Of a DNA stretch of 64,000 nt, positions 23,137 to 35,481 are shown in pieces (position 1 is the first letter of the stretch; every line of letters starts with the position of its first letter). This DNA is from Larix kaempferi (Eukaryota > Streptophyta > Pinopsida > Pinales > Pinaceae): NCBI GenBank assembly GCA_027924585.1, contig BSBM01000436.1:9315001-9379000 (forward strand), read 5' to 3'. The notes under the pieces were generated by a model that made no database searches, had not been told where the DNA came from, and worked only from the letters and a program-made list of their open reading frames with translations. Made by a program: the position numbers and the translations under genes.

Positions 23137-25556
23137 CTTGCATCATCTCACGAAAACCAATTCAGTTTCTTATATAAAATCCTATGCCCTCGGGACCAAT
23201 TCAACACGTGTCCCTGAAAACTTCAAGGATGAGATTTCCAAGTGGCCATAGAAAGCAGATTGTGGTTCAGATCGATGAACCATTGACACCATTGGAATCA
23301 AGATGTCAGAATAATTCTAGGGGTGCCTCTTTCCCCTGGGTCCATCACCCAGAACCCCTCCATTTTGGTGATTTTGTAATCTAGGATTTCTCTTAGTGAG
23401 AGACAGTGCAATTCTTGCACAAGGGGGTCAACTTTCGAAATGATTTGATCGTGAACCTGTGGCCAGTGTTCACATGTCAAACCTTCCAAAACACACTTGC
23501 ATCATCTCACAGAAACCAATTCATTTTCCTAGATAAAATCCTATGCCCTCGGGACCAATTCGACACGTGTCCCTAAAAGCATCCAGGAGGAGATTTGAAA
23601 GTGGCCATATAATATAGATTGTGGTTCGGATCGATGAACCATCGACACCATTGGAATAAGGATTCCAGAATAACGCTAGGGGTGCCTCTTTCCCCTGGGT
23701 CCATTGCCTAGAGCCCCTCCATTTTGGCGATTTGGTAATCTAGGGTTTCTATAATTTAGAGACAATGCAATTCTTGCACAAGGGGGTCAAATTTGGAAAT
23801 GAATCGATCATGAACCCATGGCCAACGTTCACATGTCAAACCTTCCCAAACACACTTGCAACACCTCACAAAACTGAATTTTGTTTCCCATATCAAATCC
23901 TATGCCCTCGGGAGCAATTCTACATGTGTCCCTGGAAGCCTCAAGGAGGCGAGTTTCAAGTGGCCATAGAATGGTGACTGTGGCTCATATCGACAAACCT
24001 TCAATACTGTTGGAATTATGACGTTGGAATAATGTTAGGGGTGAATATCTCCCTTGGCTTCAGAGCCGAGAACCCCTCCATTTCGGTGATTTTGTTATAT
24101 AGGGTTTCTCTGGGTGAGAGATAATATAATTCTTGCACAAGGGGGTCAACTTTGGAAATGAATCGATCATGAACCTGTGGCCAATGTTGACATATAAAAC
24201 ATGCCCAAACACACTTGAAACATCTCACAGAACCTAATTCTGCTGCTTGGATCAAATCGTATGCCATTGGGACAAATTCAACATGTGTCCCTAAAAGCCT
24301 CTAGGAGGCGAGATTCAAGTTTCCATAGAACGGTGATCATGGCTCGGATTGGTGAACCATCAACACTGTTGGAATCAGGATGCTGGAATAATTCTAGGGT
24401 TTCCTCTTTCCCCTAGATTCACAACCTAGAGCCCCTTTGTTTCAGTAATATTGTAATATAGGATTTCTCTCAGTGAGAGACACTGTAATTCTTGCACAAA
24501 GTGTCAACTTCTAAAATGAATTGATCATGAACCCATGGCCAATGTTCACACATCAAACATGCCCCAAAACACTTGCAGCAGCTCACAGAACTGAATTCTA
24601 CTTCCTGGATCAAATCCTATTCCCTCGGGACCAATTCAACATGTGTCCCAAAAAGCCTCATGGAGGCGAGTTTCAAGTGGCCATAGAATGATGACCATGG
24701 ATCGGATCGAAAAAAAATCGCCATAATTGGAATCAGGATGCTGGAATAATGCTATGGGTTAGTCTCTCCCCTGGGTTCATTTCCCAAATCCCCTCCATTT
24801 CAACAATTTTGTAGTCTAGGGTTTCTCTCAGTGAAAGACAATGCAATTCTTGCACAAGGGTTCAACTTTGGAAATGAATCGATTGTGAATACATGGCCAA
24901 CGTTTGCACATCAAAACTACCCAAACACATTTGCATCATCTCACGGAACTCAATTCTGATCCCCATATCAAATCCTATGCCCTCGGGACCAATTCAACAT
25001 GTGTCCTTGAAAGCCTCCAAAAGACGAGTTGCAACTAGCCATAAAATGGTGATTGTGGCTCAGATCAATGACCCATTTAATACATTGGAATTAGGATGCT
25101 GAAATAATTCTAGGGTTCCTCTCTCTTGTGGGTCCATGGCCCAGAGCCCCTTCATTTCGGCGATTTTGGAATCTAGGGTTTCTCTTAGTGAGAGACAATG
25201 CAATTCTTGCACAAGGGGGTCAACTTGGGAAATGAATCAATCATCAACCAGTGGCCAATGTTGACACACCAAACCTTCCCAAACATAACTGAAACATCTC
25301 ACATAACTCAATTCTACTACCCGAATCAAATCCTATGCCCTTGGGACCAATTCAACATGTATCCGTGAAAGCCTTCAGGAGGGGAGTTGCAACTAGCCAT
25401 AGAATGATGATCATGGCTCTGATCGAAAAACCATCAACTCCATTGGAATCAGGACATTGGAATAATGCTAGGTTTTCCTCTCTCTCATGGGTCCATGGCC
25501 CAGAGCCCCTCTATTTCGGTGATTTTGGAATCTAGGGTTTCTCGCAGAGAGAGACA
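23137..25556 (+). repeat. Tandem satellite array, 358-359 bp monomer, about 6.7 copies
   Basis: Using the word CACTTGCATCATCTCAC as register, monomers start at 23137, 23496, 23855, 24214, 24572, 24930 and about 25288; the last stops near 25556. Shared words include CCTATGCCCTCGGGACCAAT, GAGCCCCTCCATTT, TAGGGTTTCTC and TGCAATTCTTGCACAAGGGG. Divergence between monomers is moderate, so the array is old. Short open stretches across it (for example 23184-23384 and 25335-25535) are the same monomer read repeatedly, not genes. The array abuts the C1 LTR end. Confidence 0.92.
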
Positions 25557-25881
25557 TTAAAAGAAACAATGTGGAAAGTTTATTGAATATAAGATTTTGT
25601 TATATCAAGTAGGGAGTGTGTTTGTCAATTTGTTCATATAAAATAAAAGAAAAGTGGTGGAAACAAACATGGAATCATATGTATGTAATGGATGAGAGAT
25701 AAATTCCTACCTATTGAGTCTATGGTTATGTTAGAGATAAAATCCTACCTTCTATTTTTTTGTGTATGGTTATGTTGTATTTTTTCACAGTTATGGAATA
25801 TTACTCTTAGACAGTATGACACATTCATGATGATAAGTACACATGATATTAAATAAAGGAAATAATATTTTCTTAGGGGTT
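25557..25881. other. Unique AT-rich spacer
   Basis: I see nothing coding or repeated here. It separates the satellite from the C2 target duplication (GAAAA, 25882-25886). Confidence 0.5.
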
Positions 25882-25886
25882 GAAAA

Positions 25887-26521
25887 TGGGAAATTCTAAA
25901 TCACAGCAGATCATGGAGTTGAGTATAACTCACAGAGAAAGAATGAGCAAAGAAATTGAGTTACAGTGAAAATTGTAGTAAAAAAGAGCACCCAATTAAT
26001 CATGCATGAGAACTCATATAAGAACAGAATAATTTCACATGATCCAATAATCAATATAGTCAACAATTATGTTACAATGGAGATAATTCGACTCTTAGTG
26101 TGTCTAGCATAGGAATTGTCACCATTGGAGTGCTTCGAGAGAACCAAACTCAACTCAACTGAACCCAAACTTAGCTAACTGAAGACATAATCAATTAAAT
26201 GACTAAGGAGGTGAATTAGTGAGTTTGTCAGGCAAATCACTCAAAAAAGGGTGCATGAGGCCACAATCAGTGGCAATCGGAGCATAAACCCCCCACAAGA
26301 GTCAGCTAACTCAGGTGGACTGAACTGGAACACTAAGTAGGCTCCTAAAATATAGGGAATTGACTTAAGTGGTCCTAAAATGATGCATACATGGTGCATT
26401 AGGTATTATATGGATCTTAGATGACATATGCACACCACTAGGGGGAAAATGACATCATCAACTACTAGGAAAAATAAATAATGTTAGGTAGGACAAGGAT
26501 GGAGTATTAATGATCCTAACA
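25887..26521 (-). repeat. C2 3' LTR (635 bp)
   Basis: On the minus strand it begins TGTTAGGATCATTAATA and ends in CCCA where the other LTR has CACA. It aligns along its length with 36140-36794 at roughly 90% by eye. The inner edge is followed by the polypurine tract (CCCCCCATT on the plus strand, 26522-26530). Confidence 0.9.
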
Positions 26522-26530
26522 CCCCCCATT
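26522..26530 (-). promoter_or_regulatory. C2 polypurine tract
   Basis: AATGGGGGG on the minus strand, directly against the 3' LTR. Confidence 0.75.
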
Positions 26531-26699
26531 AATACAAACTTGTGCATACCGGGACTTGTTTACTAACACCAAAGTTCACCCATACAATCAAATAAATGAT
26601 GAAAATAAAATAATTGTCCTTGTACAAAGGAAATAGGAAAACCTCATGGGAAAACACCCCCTCAAAATAGGACAGCAGAGAGCTCAAACAACTTTTACA

Positions 26700-27600
26700 C
26701 CAAGTAAAGATATGAGATAAAAAAATATCTTCTTAAGTGAAAAAAATAGTGAATATGTCTGTAATCATCTCCTCCGTAGGACAATAATGTAGTGAGATGG
26801 TCTTGTTGTGCACTAGGTCCCTGATGTAGTGCATGTGAACCTCAATATGTTTGGTCCTTTTCTTCTAAACTGAGTCATTGGAGATACTGATGGCACTTTG
26901 ATTATCACAAAAAAGGTCTACTAAAGGAGAAGTGTGAATTCCAAACTTAGTCAATATCCCATGCAACCAAACTTCTTGCATAGTTGCATTCATATCCCCT
27001 ATGTACTCTGCCTCCGCTGAAGAAAGTGCAAGTGTTGCTTGCTTCTTTCTTGACAAACAGATTGGTTCTAATCCCAACATGAATACGTACCCATAAGTAG
27101 ACTCCCTATCAATATTTTCTCCATTCCAGTTTGATTCAGTAAAACCAACTAGATCTAGTTGAGCACCAATAGAATAATGTATACCAAACTCTCTCGTACC
27201 TTGCACATAGTGCAAGATCCTCTTAGATGCCTTCCAATGCAGCTCATGTGGCTCCTACATGTACCTATCCACAACACCAACAATATATGATAGATATGGT
27301 CTTGAATGTGTCAAATATAACAAGCTACCAATTAGTTATCTGTAAATTAAAGAGTGTTATCAACCAAGGGAGTGGAACCACCTTCTTCCATTATAATGCT
27401 AGATAGGAATGGAAAGGATGTTGCTTTGCAATCATCCATATGAAATTTTGTCAGTAAGTCATATGCATACCTTGACTATGAAATCATTATGCCTGAATCA
27501 TTTTGAGTTACTTCAAGACCAATGAATTGTTTCAATAGTCCTAGATCTATCATATGAATGCTTTGTTCAAGGAAGACTTGATTTGCTTCAACCTAGTAGA
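26700..27600 (-). pseudogene. C2 end of RT and RNase H
   Basis: Read downwards: the RT catalytic box near 27620 is Y-V-D-E (normally Y-V-D-D), then MHYVQGTREFGIHYS starts an open 117-codon piece (27215-26865) with RNase H signatures. The first catalytic aspartate is changed (F-T-E-S-N-W for F-T-D-S-D-W), while SSAEAEY and FCDNQSAI are intact and R-T-K-H follows a stop. Stops and the lost aspartates make it non-functional. Confidence 0.85.
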
Positions 27601-27766
27601 AAATCCACTGGTGATGATCAATTCATCCACATACAACACATTCAATAGTAGACATACGCCATTTTTTTGCATGTAAACATTGCAATAAGATTTGCATCTT
27701 TCAAACTTTAGTGACAGTAAGAAGGAATCTATCTTTGCATACCATGCCCTTGGGGCTTGCTGGAGT

Positions 27767-28853
27767 TGTTGGTCCTCCTGGGATGACTTGGGTTTGGCGA
27801 ATTTATTGTAGACATAAAAAAAACCCTTTAATTGGACCTTTCATTATCAACTTGTAAACAGGCTAAAGTCTCACCCGAAGCGAAGATGGGGGGTTACAGA
27901 ATCAGGTTTTTGCAACTGTGGCGATGTGTAGATGTGGTTAACGACCTCGCAACATGTCCCTTCCTTATCATATACTTAACATGACAATATCAACTTATGA
28001 CTTTGCACTTCACAACTACCAACAGTCTACAGACTACGTTGAATCGCTGCTATCTTTACTCTTATAACTACACATTCATCGTACTTAGTGTTACTTCGCA
28101 ACATTCATACACATGTGTTTCGTTTACTTAACATATGATTTCCATTCACATACACATGAAAGAAAATACATAAACATATAACAAAATGAACTCAAAACAT
28201 GTCGTAAACTCATACATAATGCATAGATTTACGTGGTTCACCCCCTAGACGGGATCTACGTCCATAGGAATTGTTCTTATATCACTTAGAAGGGTAACAG
28301 TTCCAGTTTGTGCACTCAGCTGCAGAATCTTATCTACAATCAGATCTCTACACATTCAGTTGTAGATTATGTTCTCTCTTAGTCTATATCTACAATCCAA
28401 ACAACAACATCATTTGGTTTTCGGAACAAAATAGCAACCCTTCCTTATACAAAATTACCCTTATATATAGATGTGCCCGAAGGTCACATATTAAAAAAAC
28501 TATGGGACAACCCCCATATTACCCTTAAACCCAAAACCTCGTGGTTCTCTTGTAGACCACGCTATGCTTTAACTTTGTTGTCCCTTTGGCACCACTTCTT
28601 CTGACTTTGAAGCCACTTGTCCCTTCTATGGTTGTCAGGTCTTCGCTTAGCCTTTAACTGGTTCAACCATCTCTGGATGTCCTTAGTACTTTGTCTTTAC
28701 TAAGGGAATAGGTCCATTCCTGTTGACTGCGCTTCACTCCATACCCTCTTCCTGGGATTTGTAGAGTTGCTTGTCTCCAAAACTAGTCAATGTCAGGCCT
28801 TGCCTAACTGTACTTTGAGTTCAAAACTTCTTTTACTTGGGTTGCGCCCAGCA
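27767..28853 (-). mobile_element. Solo LTR of family S2 (1087 bp) inserted in C2 RT
   Basis: On the minus strand it runs TGCTGGGCGCAACCC … GAGGACCAACA and splits the RT sequence between S-L-Y-G-L and Q-A-P-R-A-W-Y. The flanks GGAGT (27762-27766) and TGAGC (28854-28858) are a degraded 5-bp target duplication. A second copy of the same LTR family lies at 41817-42880 on the plus strand. A TATA box (CTATATATAA, minus strand, 28461-28470) is conserved between the two. No internal coding region is present. Confidence 0.85.
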
Positions 28854-29300
28854 TGAGCCCATACAATGATCTCCTTAGTTTTCATACCAAGGAAGGATCA
28901 TCAGTGTACCCCTTAGGTTGTTTCATGTAGATCTCTTCTTCCAAGTCACCATGCAAGAAGGCACTCTTTACATCCATGTGATGTACCTCCCATGCATATG
29001 AAGCTGTAATGGCCAAAACAACTCTTACTGAATCCATTCTTTCTACAGGAACGAATGTCTCATTGTAGTACAAACCTTGAACATGTGGGTACCCCTTTTC
29101 AACCAACTAAGCATTTTACTTGGTTATAGATCCATCATATGCAAGATTTGTTTTGTAGATCCATTTGCACTAAACTAGTTTCCTCCCCAGGGGAAGAGGG
29201 ACAAGGTCATATGTCTCATTGTTCTGCAATGATTCATGTTCTTAATCCATGGTTTCTTTCCATCTTGGATCATGGAAATCATCTTTGGAAGACTATGGAT
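28854..29300 (-). pseudogene. C2 reverse transcriptase, N-terminal half
   Basis: Includes W-I-Y-K-T (about 29160) and an open 74-codon stretch (29106-28882) with NETFVPVERMDSVR, the first catalytic aspartate in HHMDVKSAFLHGDLEEEIYM and KQPKGYTDD. Reading continues V-stop-K-L-R-R-S-L-Y-G-L up to the S2 insertion. This is a clear copia RT with several stops upstream. Confidence 0.88.
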
Positions 29301-30620
29301 TAGACCCCGCCATCATGAAGCACCTCTCAGGGAGAAGTGGATCTATATGGCAAAGTACAATGTTTGCATATTGGTCTTGAGATCTTTTTCTTCTGTAGTC
29401 AGATGAATCTCCAGTAATATCCCTAGCTTCCTTAATAAGATTTTGAGCCCATTTCGGATTTGGATTGGGAGTGGGTGTTGGATCTGAATCTGGATCTCAT
29501 AGATCTTCATGCTCAATATCTAGATTTGAATCATATTGATCTTCTTCTTCGAAATCTGAATTTGGATCACCTTTAGAAACATCAGTAGGAGAAAATGGAA
29601 TAGGTAAATCAATTATACCTTCTTCTTCAACTGGTTGCAGATCATGCAATGGATCCTCATTAAATTAAACACATCTTTCAATGAAGCATCTATTGGTTGC
29701 AATCTCCATCAACTTGCAATCATTTTCATCTTATGCATATCCAAGAAGGATACATTCGCTACTTTAAGGTTGAAGAGCTTTCCTCTTGTCGAAGGGGATT
29801 CTAGCCCATGCCTTGGATCCAAAAACCCTCATATGAGAGACATCAGGTTTGTGTCCCTTCAATGCTTCGAATGAAGTGACCCCATCAACAGATTTGCAAG
29901 GTAACCTATTCTAAATGTATGTGGCATAGTTCACTGCTTCTGCCCATAGATTTGATGGGAGATCTCTTTCTTCAAGAAATTAGGTAGCCATCTCTTTCAA
30001 TGACCTATTCTTCCTCTCTACTACACCATTTTGTTGTGGTGTGTATGGGACAAGATGTTTCATTTGAATACCTTCGGAAGCACATAGCTACTGAAAATCC
30101 TTCTTAATGTACTCCCCTCCATTATATGATCTGAGTTCCTTGATCTTCCTTCCAACAGTGTTCTCAACTAAGGATTTGAAAACTTTGAAGCATTCGAACA
30201 ACTCATATTTCTGTTTGAGAAAGTAGATCCAACAGAATCTAGAGAAATCATCAATGAAGGTCAGAAGGTATCTATATCCATTCATTAGAGTAGTGGGAAT
30301 CGGTCCTGAAACATCACTATGAATGAGATCTAGGATGGAGAAAGCTCTCTTTGCCTTCCCAACATCATACTTTTTCTCTCGATGCTTCCTTACCAAGCAA
30401 CCTTTGCAGATTCCTTGAGAGAATTTTATGCTCATAAAACCTTCAACCATCTCTTCGTTGTGCAACTATTGTAGATATTTGAAGTTTAGGTGTATGAATA
30501 TTTCATGCCAGAGTCTGCTTGTCTCATTTGCATGAGTTAAGAGAGCACTTTGATGTGAGTATGGAAAGAAGCAGGAGAACTCATATGCCTTGCAGACATG
30601 GTTTAGAACTCTAGTTATCA
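29301..30620 (-). pseudogene. C2 integrase and integrase-RT spacer
   Basis: The integrase zinc region and core lie at 30465-29930. They show C-K-G-C, then the first catalytic aspartate in L-I-H-S-D-V-S-G-P and FIDDFSRFCWIYFLK. The second aspartate of R-T-D-N-G-G-E-Y is replaced by tyrosine (R-S-Y-N-G-G-E-Y, about 30125), and the catalytic glutamate is in TPQQNGVVERKNR (about 30020). The spacer is acidic and Pro-rich, as in other copia elements. Scattered stops are present. Confidence 0.88.
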
Positions 30621-31100
30621 GCTTCCCAAATAAGATATCTGCAACCTAAACTATGTTAGGTCCAAATACTACTTTCTTTGGTGAACCTGTGTGTGTCATT
30701 TGATAAAAATACAATAGATTAGCTGCTAGATAACGCACATACAACACATTGTTGAACTTTCCATGCTCAAGTTGTATAGTAATCTTTCCTTCAGTAAATA
30801 TTTGAGAGTCATCTCCCATGTGTATGTTGGCTCCACCGGTGAGATATAATGAATAAAATGGATCTTTGGAGGAAACCATGTGGTTGGAGGCTCTAGAATC
30901 AATAAGAAAATATTAGGATTGTGAGAATCTAACTTTCAATGCATGGAATCTCTCATGATATTTTGACTTGCCACCTAGATCAGTGTTCCCTGCGCCTTCA
31001 GGGAGGGAAATGTTATGTTGTTCAAGGAGTTTTTTGATTTGATCTATGGTCTTATTCATACAATAACTCTTAGGATGATTACCCTTCTTGCAGTATGTAC
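30621..31100 (-). pseudogene. C2 zinc knuckle and protease
   Basis: The knuckle C-T-Y-C-K-K-G-N-H-P-K-S-Y-C (31101-31060) is an intact CX2CX4HX4C. The protease active site reads D-S-R-A-S-N-H-M (about 30905-30880), with the invariant glycine changed to arginine. Downstream G-x-G-D-D-S-Q is followed by the strand NNVLYVRYLAANLLYF. A stop separates the knuckle from the protease. Confidence 0.8.
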
Positions 31101-31878
31101 ACTTGGATTTCTACAATTTCACCTTTTTGTCCTTCTTGGAGCTAGAGGCTCCTTCCAATGGACTAGACTTGGAATTCTTCTTGGGCTCAGATTACCTCTT
31201 CTCTTTTCCATTTTTCTTCCCTTTTTCATTCGCAATTTTTTATTCTCCAGCCACAAGAGCTTAATTTTTGGAGGCCTTCAAGGTGCCCATATGGATCAAT
31301 TTGTCTTGTTCTTGGATGATAGATTCAGTGAAAACATCTAGAGATGGAATTTTCCAACCAGGGATTGACAATCTCCCTAAATGGAAGGTAGAAACAAATA
31401 TGGATAACTCATGACCTAGCTTTCTTAGAATGGATAGCACCAACTGCTCATCCTTCTTCTCAATGCCACATTGCTTTCATTGCATGATCGAAGATTTGAA
31501 TTTGGAAAAGAATTGTTGGATGGTCTCGAAAATGTTGGGTTGAAGAGAAATCAATTCATTCTCTAGAATATGTCCCCTTATCTCATCTCGTTTTCCAAAT
31601 AGGGTCTCCAACTTCAACCAAACCTATTTTGGAGTCTTAAATCCATCGAGGTGGGAGAGTAGATCTATGGAAATATGAATACACATGAAACCAAATGCTT
31701 CATCCAAACTATTCAGATACTTGGCCTTCTCAACAGCTACATGAGGTTTGACCTCCTTTCCCATTGTTACCTTGTACAATGACTTGTTGTGCAAGACCAT
31801 CTACATATCATCCCTCCAATGAAGTTAATTGAAGGGTGTCACCATCCTGGGAGAGAGAGGAGCATTTGAATTATCCAT
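31101..31878 (-). pseudogene. C2 gag
   Basis: The ATG at 31878 opens MDNSNAPLSPRMVTPFN. The frame has several stops but keeps copia gag landmarks: W-R-D-D-M, L-D-E-A-F-G-F, W-L-K-L-E-T-L-F-G, and an open 60-codon segment 31443-31261 (LRKLGHELSIFVST). The start lies about 43 bases from the G3 insertion. Confidence 0.75.
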
Positions 31879-31920
31879 TAGAACTGTTGGAGCAAATACA
31901 ACGTGTTAATCCTACTACTT

Positions 31921-32310
31921 TGTGAAGAACCTGCAACAATTAATTAATGAAAATACATGAGATAGCAGAAATAACAAAACTCAGAATCACTTTTATTGAT
32001 CGCAGGCCACTTCGAGGGGGCAACCTCCTTTGAGCAAGCTCAATAAAAATAACTTCACCGTACCTTCATTGGTCTCAACACAAACTTATATACTAAGTCT
32101 AGGCACCAATACCATGTGTCAATACAAACCATGGGCCAATACAAAATATGGATCAACAATTACTATGGGACGACTTACAAAGCATATGCGTCCACCAATA
32201 ATAATACAAACTATGGATCAACAAATACTACGGGACGGATTACAAAGCATATGCATCCAACAAAAATATACTAACAAAGGAAATAGACAGGTTGACATGG
32301 GTTCCTAACA
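31921..32310 (-). repeat. G3 3' LTR (390 bp)
   Basis: On the minus strand it is TGTTAGGAACC … AGGTTCTTCACA, matching 35482-35884. The preceding purine tract (GGAGAGGGAA, 32311-32320 on the minus strand) abuts it. Confidence 0.9.
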
Positions 32311-32440
32311 TTCCCTCTCCGTTAGAAAAGGATTTGTCCTCAAAGCTTTAGATGTGGAAATTGATGCAGAATCTGAAGGAGTGGTTCCCCTGTAGCATCC
32401 TCGGGTTGCATTCCAGGCCACTGACGTTTTTTGAGTTTCA
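32311..32440 (-). pseudogene. G3 chromodomain remnant and polypurine tract
   Basis: In a frame shifted from the main ORF the sequence reads W-P-G-M-Q-P-E-D-A-T and Q-F-P-H-L, the end of an integrase-linked chromodomain (normally W-x-x-x-x-x-x-D-A-T-W-E). It identifies the element as a chromovirus. The purine tract GGAGAGGGAA closes the internal region at 32311-32320. Confidence 0.6.
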
Positions 32441-33349
32441 ATAGGATTGATTGGAAGGCTGTAGATGAAGAATAACCATATCAGCTACATGAAAAGTGCG
32501 CTCTGAACAGTGTTGATAGGCTTGTTGTTGCAGTTGAATTCTTGCCATGTGAAGATTGTCCTGCAGAATGAGAAGAATCTGAGCATAGTTTCGAAGAACT
32601 AACTCAATTGCCTGAATTGGGGAGCTGCTAAGGGTGTATGGAAGAAGAACTGGTGGTTCTTGTCCATAGACTGTTTCATATGGTGTCCTTTTCGACGTGG
32701 TATTGTACCACTGGAGCGCTACTAAGAAATCCATAGAAATAGTTGTCCAAATCTGTGTAGGGATGGGCAAGGGTTCGAGCAGACCCGAAAGGAGTGTCAT
32801 TTCACCCTTGTTGACCTGGAAAGTATCACAATCAATCACCATCTGTTGAATTGTCATTTTTAGTCCCTGCAAAAATAAGTTACATTGTTCCCGGACATAC
32901 GTTTTGAGGAACCTAGAGTTCCTGGACGATGAAGAAGCATGGAGTTCATAGAAGAGATAGCCTGGTTGAACAGATTGCAACCAATTTGGAACAAGTAGAG
33001 AAATAGATGTAAGAGAAACTGGGTCATCAAATGTGCGAGAAGGAGCATTTGCCACCATATTGTCCTTACCCTTCTTGTAGGTGATCGCATAGTCATAACC
33101 CATGAGTTGGATAACCCATTTCGGGTGTGCTGGGGAGGAGACCCGTTGTTCCAGGAAATTTTTCAAACTCTGGAGATCAGTGTTGATGCAGAAATAATTC
33201 CCTGATAGGGATGGCTGCCACTTCGGTACTACATGCAAAATAGCCATAATTTCTTGTTGATATGTAGATGCGGCTAAATGCTTACAGCAAAGGTCTCTTG
33301 AAGGAAGCAAGCCCACTGGTGCAGCAAATACCCTTGCATATCTATCCAA
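32438..33349 (-). pseudogene. G3 RNase H fused to integrase remnants
   Basis: An open stretch of 303 codons. It starts with the end of the pre-RT linker (YARVFAAPVGLLPSRD) and jumps straight into RNase H (LAASTYQQEIMAILHVV, INTDLQSLKNFLEQ, KKGKDNMVANAPSR), so the RT domain has been excised. It then gives an integrase start (TTISMDFLVAL) joined to the end of the core (NTTSKRTPYETVYGQEPP), with the D,D-35-E centre missing. Both deletions keep the frame. The RNase H D-A-L-S-R is N-A-P-S-R. It is in phase with the protease frame upstream. Confidence 0.85.
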
Positions 33350-33421
33350 GGAAGTAGTGGAGACCGTTGATGGGTGTATTTGAATGGAATGGAGCTGAGC
33401 GATGACACCATGTGAATTATT

Positions 33422-34270
33422 CTAAAGGATATTTTTTAGGTGATGTGAACTGATGCATCGGAGAGACACTGGTTGTAATCCCATAAATTTGTGTTTTGTG
33501 CCATTGACTGAAAACTGCATCCAAAGTTCAGCAAAATCCCATAAGATGGGGCCAAGTGTCTGTAACCATTGAACGCCCAAAACCACATCACATCCGCCTA
33601 AGGAGAAGGAAAACATGTTAGAGCGCAGGTTATAATATTCCAGAGAGATACGCACATTGTGACACTTTCCCTTACAAGGTAAGGTTCCCCCATTGGCAAC
33701 CATGACTTCAAAGCTGGACCAAGGATCGACAAAACAATCATCCTGTTTGGCGATCCGGGGGTCAATGAAGTTATGAGTGCTACCATAACCAATGAGTATT
33801 GTAATAGGAAGCTTCTTGAAGTAACCCCTGACCCGCATTGTTTGGGGGGTGGTGACGTCGGATAAAGCATGGAGAGATATCTCTAGTTGGTCGTCTTGAG
33901 ATGGGGGGTCAATAGGAGGTTCCTGAATGTCGACCTGATCATCCATTGTATCTGGATCTTCTTCACCAATTGTAGAAGCAGGCGGAGAATCCATATCCAA
34001 GAGATAGAGCTTTTGCTGAACACATCTATGTCCCCGAGTGAATTTTTTATCAAAATTATAAAAAAACCCTTTTTATCTGCGTGCCTGCATCTTTGTTTCA
34101 GACAAATTATTGATAGGAGTTGGTCGAGGAGCTGGAGAGATCAGAGGTTGTTGAGAACTCGTATTTTGGAAGGGGACAGAAATGGGTTTGGAGTGCTGTT
34201 GGGCTGCAATCTTATCTTCTACCAACTTAGCTAACCCCAAGGATTCCATCATTGTGTTGGGATAGAACAT
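33422..34270 (-). pseudogene. G3 nucleocapsid end and protease
   Basis: One frame with a stop near 34073. The zinc knuckle, normally C-X2-C before G-H-R-C, reads F-F-Y-N-F … G-H-R-C, both cysteines replaced. The protease loop I-D-S-G-S-T-H-N-F-I-D reads I-G-Y-G-S-T-H-N-F-I-D, so the catalytic aspartate is gone. GCDVVLGVQWLQTLGPILWDF is the conserved closing strand. The stop at 33422 separates it from the RNase H fusion in the same frame. Confidence 0.85.
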
Positions 34271-34737
34271 TTTAACCTCTGAGTGGATTTCATCCTTAAG
34301 ACCACTGATAAAACAACTCCTGTAGAATTCATCAGAAAATCCTTCTATGTGATTGGCTAGTTTCTCAAATTATGTCTGATACTCTCTCACAGTGCCAATT
34401 TTGTGAAGTTTAGTGAGGGATCCTGTGAAGTCATCAAAATCACTAGGACCAAATCGTTGCAAAAGGAGCTGGAAAAAATATGGCCATTTTGGCTCTTCAT
34501 GAGCCTTGATGTACCAATGATACCATTGAAGAGATTCCTATTCCAAATGAAATGATGCAAGTGGAACTTTGTGACATCAAACGTATTATGCAGAATGAAA
34601 TAATGTTCTACACGATAGATCCATCTAGTCAGATAAGTACCATTGAAGCGAGGAAAATCAATTTTCAGACCACGGAAATTGCTGGAAGAAGAGAACCCCT
34701 TATCTGATGAAGACTCGAACTGTCGTTTGTTGTTCAT
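34271..34737 (-). pseudogene. G3 gag (partial)
   Basis: The open stretch 34737-34387 begins MNNKRQFESSSDKG and contains LKIDFPRFNGTYLTRWIYRVEHYF, the start of a chromovirus gag capsid (F-x-G-x-x-x-x-x-W-x-x-x-x-x-x-Y-F). A frameshift near 34387 separates it from the rest of gag, which continues towards the protease. Confidence 0.75.
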
Positions 34738-35467
34738 GGATGAATGCTCAAGATGGAGGCCGAGAAAGTTTTCATCCAGATCCTAGAGTTTGGTTTGGAT
34801 GGCTGCAAGTGCTTCCTCCATGGTTTTTGCTCATGTCCGGGTGACAACCATAACTAGGAGTGCTTTTTTTTTCTTTTTTTCTTTTTTTTCAAAATGGATT
34901 TGCTACGGCGCATAAGGGATTGGAAACAGATGGATTTGCAATGACGCGGAAGTGATCGGCAACAGATGGATCTGAAACAATGCCAAATGGATCGAAAACG
35001 GCTGGATCTAGAACAACTTTCAGAATGGATCTGAAACGACACGAAAGTGATCGGAAACGATTAAGCTGAAAATAGATATGGACCCCAGGTATGTGCGGTT
35101 TCCTAACAGTTCAGGGGTTTTACTCAGCCACCAATGCTATCCGACGGCTTGCATATTGGGGCAGTACCCCTCACTCCATGGCTCAAGTAAAACTGATAAC
35201 TGCTTTGCCACAAACGACAGCTCTTAGTTTACCTCATGGGTGGGAACTAGTCAATCAGGTAGGGGTCATTGCCCTTTTCACTGGCAGGTCCTCTCAATGG
35301 GCCAGCTACTTTGGGATTCCTGTGGTACTCCTCACAATGATTTTTAGGGATTATTCCCAAGTAATTCCCATAGTTAAGTGGATAGGGATTATGCCCAGAT
35401 ACGAACTTACAACATATGCGAAAAAAAAAAAATTGGCAGAAATTCCACCCAATGAGCCCAAGAAAGT
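34738..35467 (-). other. G3 leader region
   Basis: About 730 bp between primer site and gag. It contains a T/C-rich run (34864-34890) and a short repeated theme of ATGGATCTG/GGAAACGA words (34890-35060). The plus-strand open frame at 35091-35474 shows no domain and is antisense to the element. Confidence 0.45.
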
Positions 35468-35480
35468 GCTCTAATACCAG
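35468..35480 (-). promoter_or_regulatory. G3 primer-binding site, tRNA-iMet
   Basis: TGGTATTAGAGCA on the minus strand, one base after the 5' LTR end. It matches the usual TGGTATCAGAGC with one change. Confidence 0.8.
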
Positions 35481-35481
35481 A

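Noticed and set aside
35091-35474. 127-codon plus-strand frame
   Set aside because: Antisense within the G3 leader, no recognisable domain, and ends in a lysine run from a poly-A tract.
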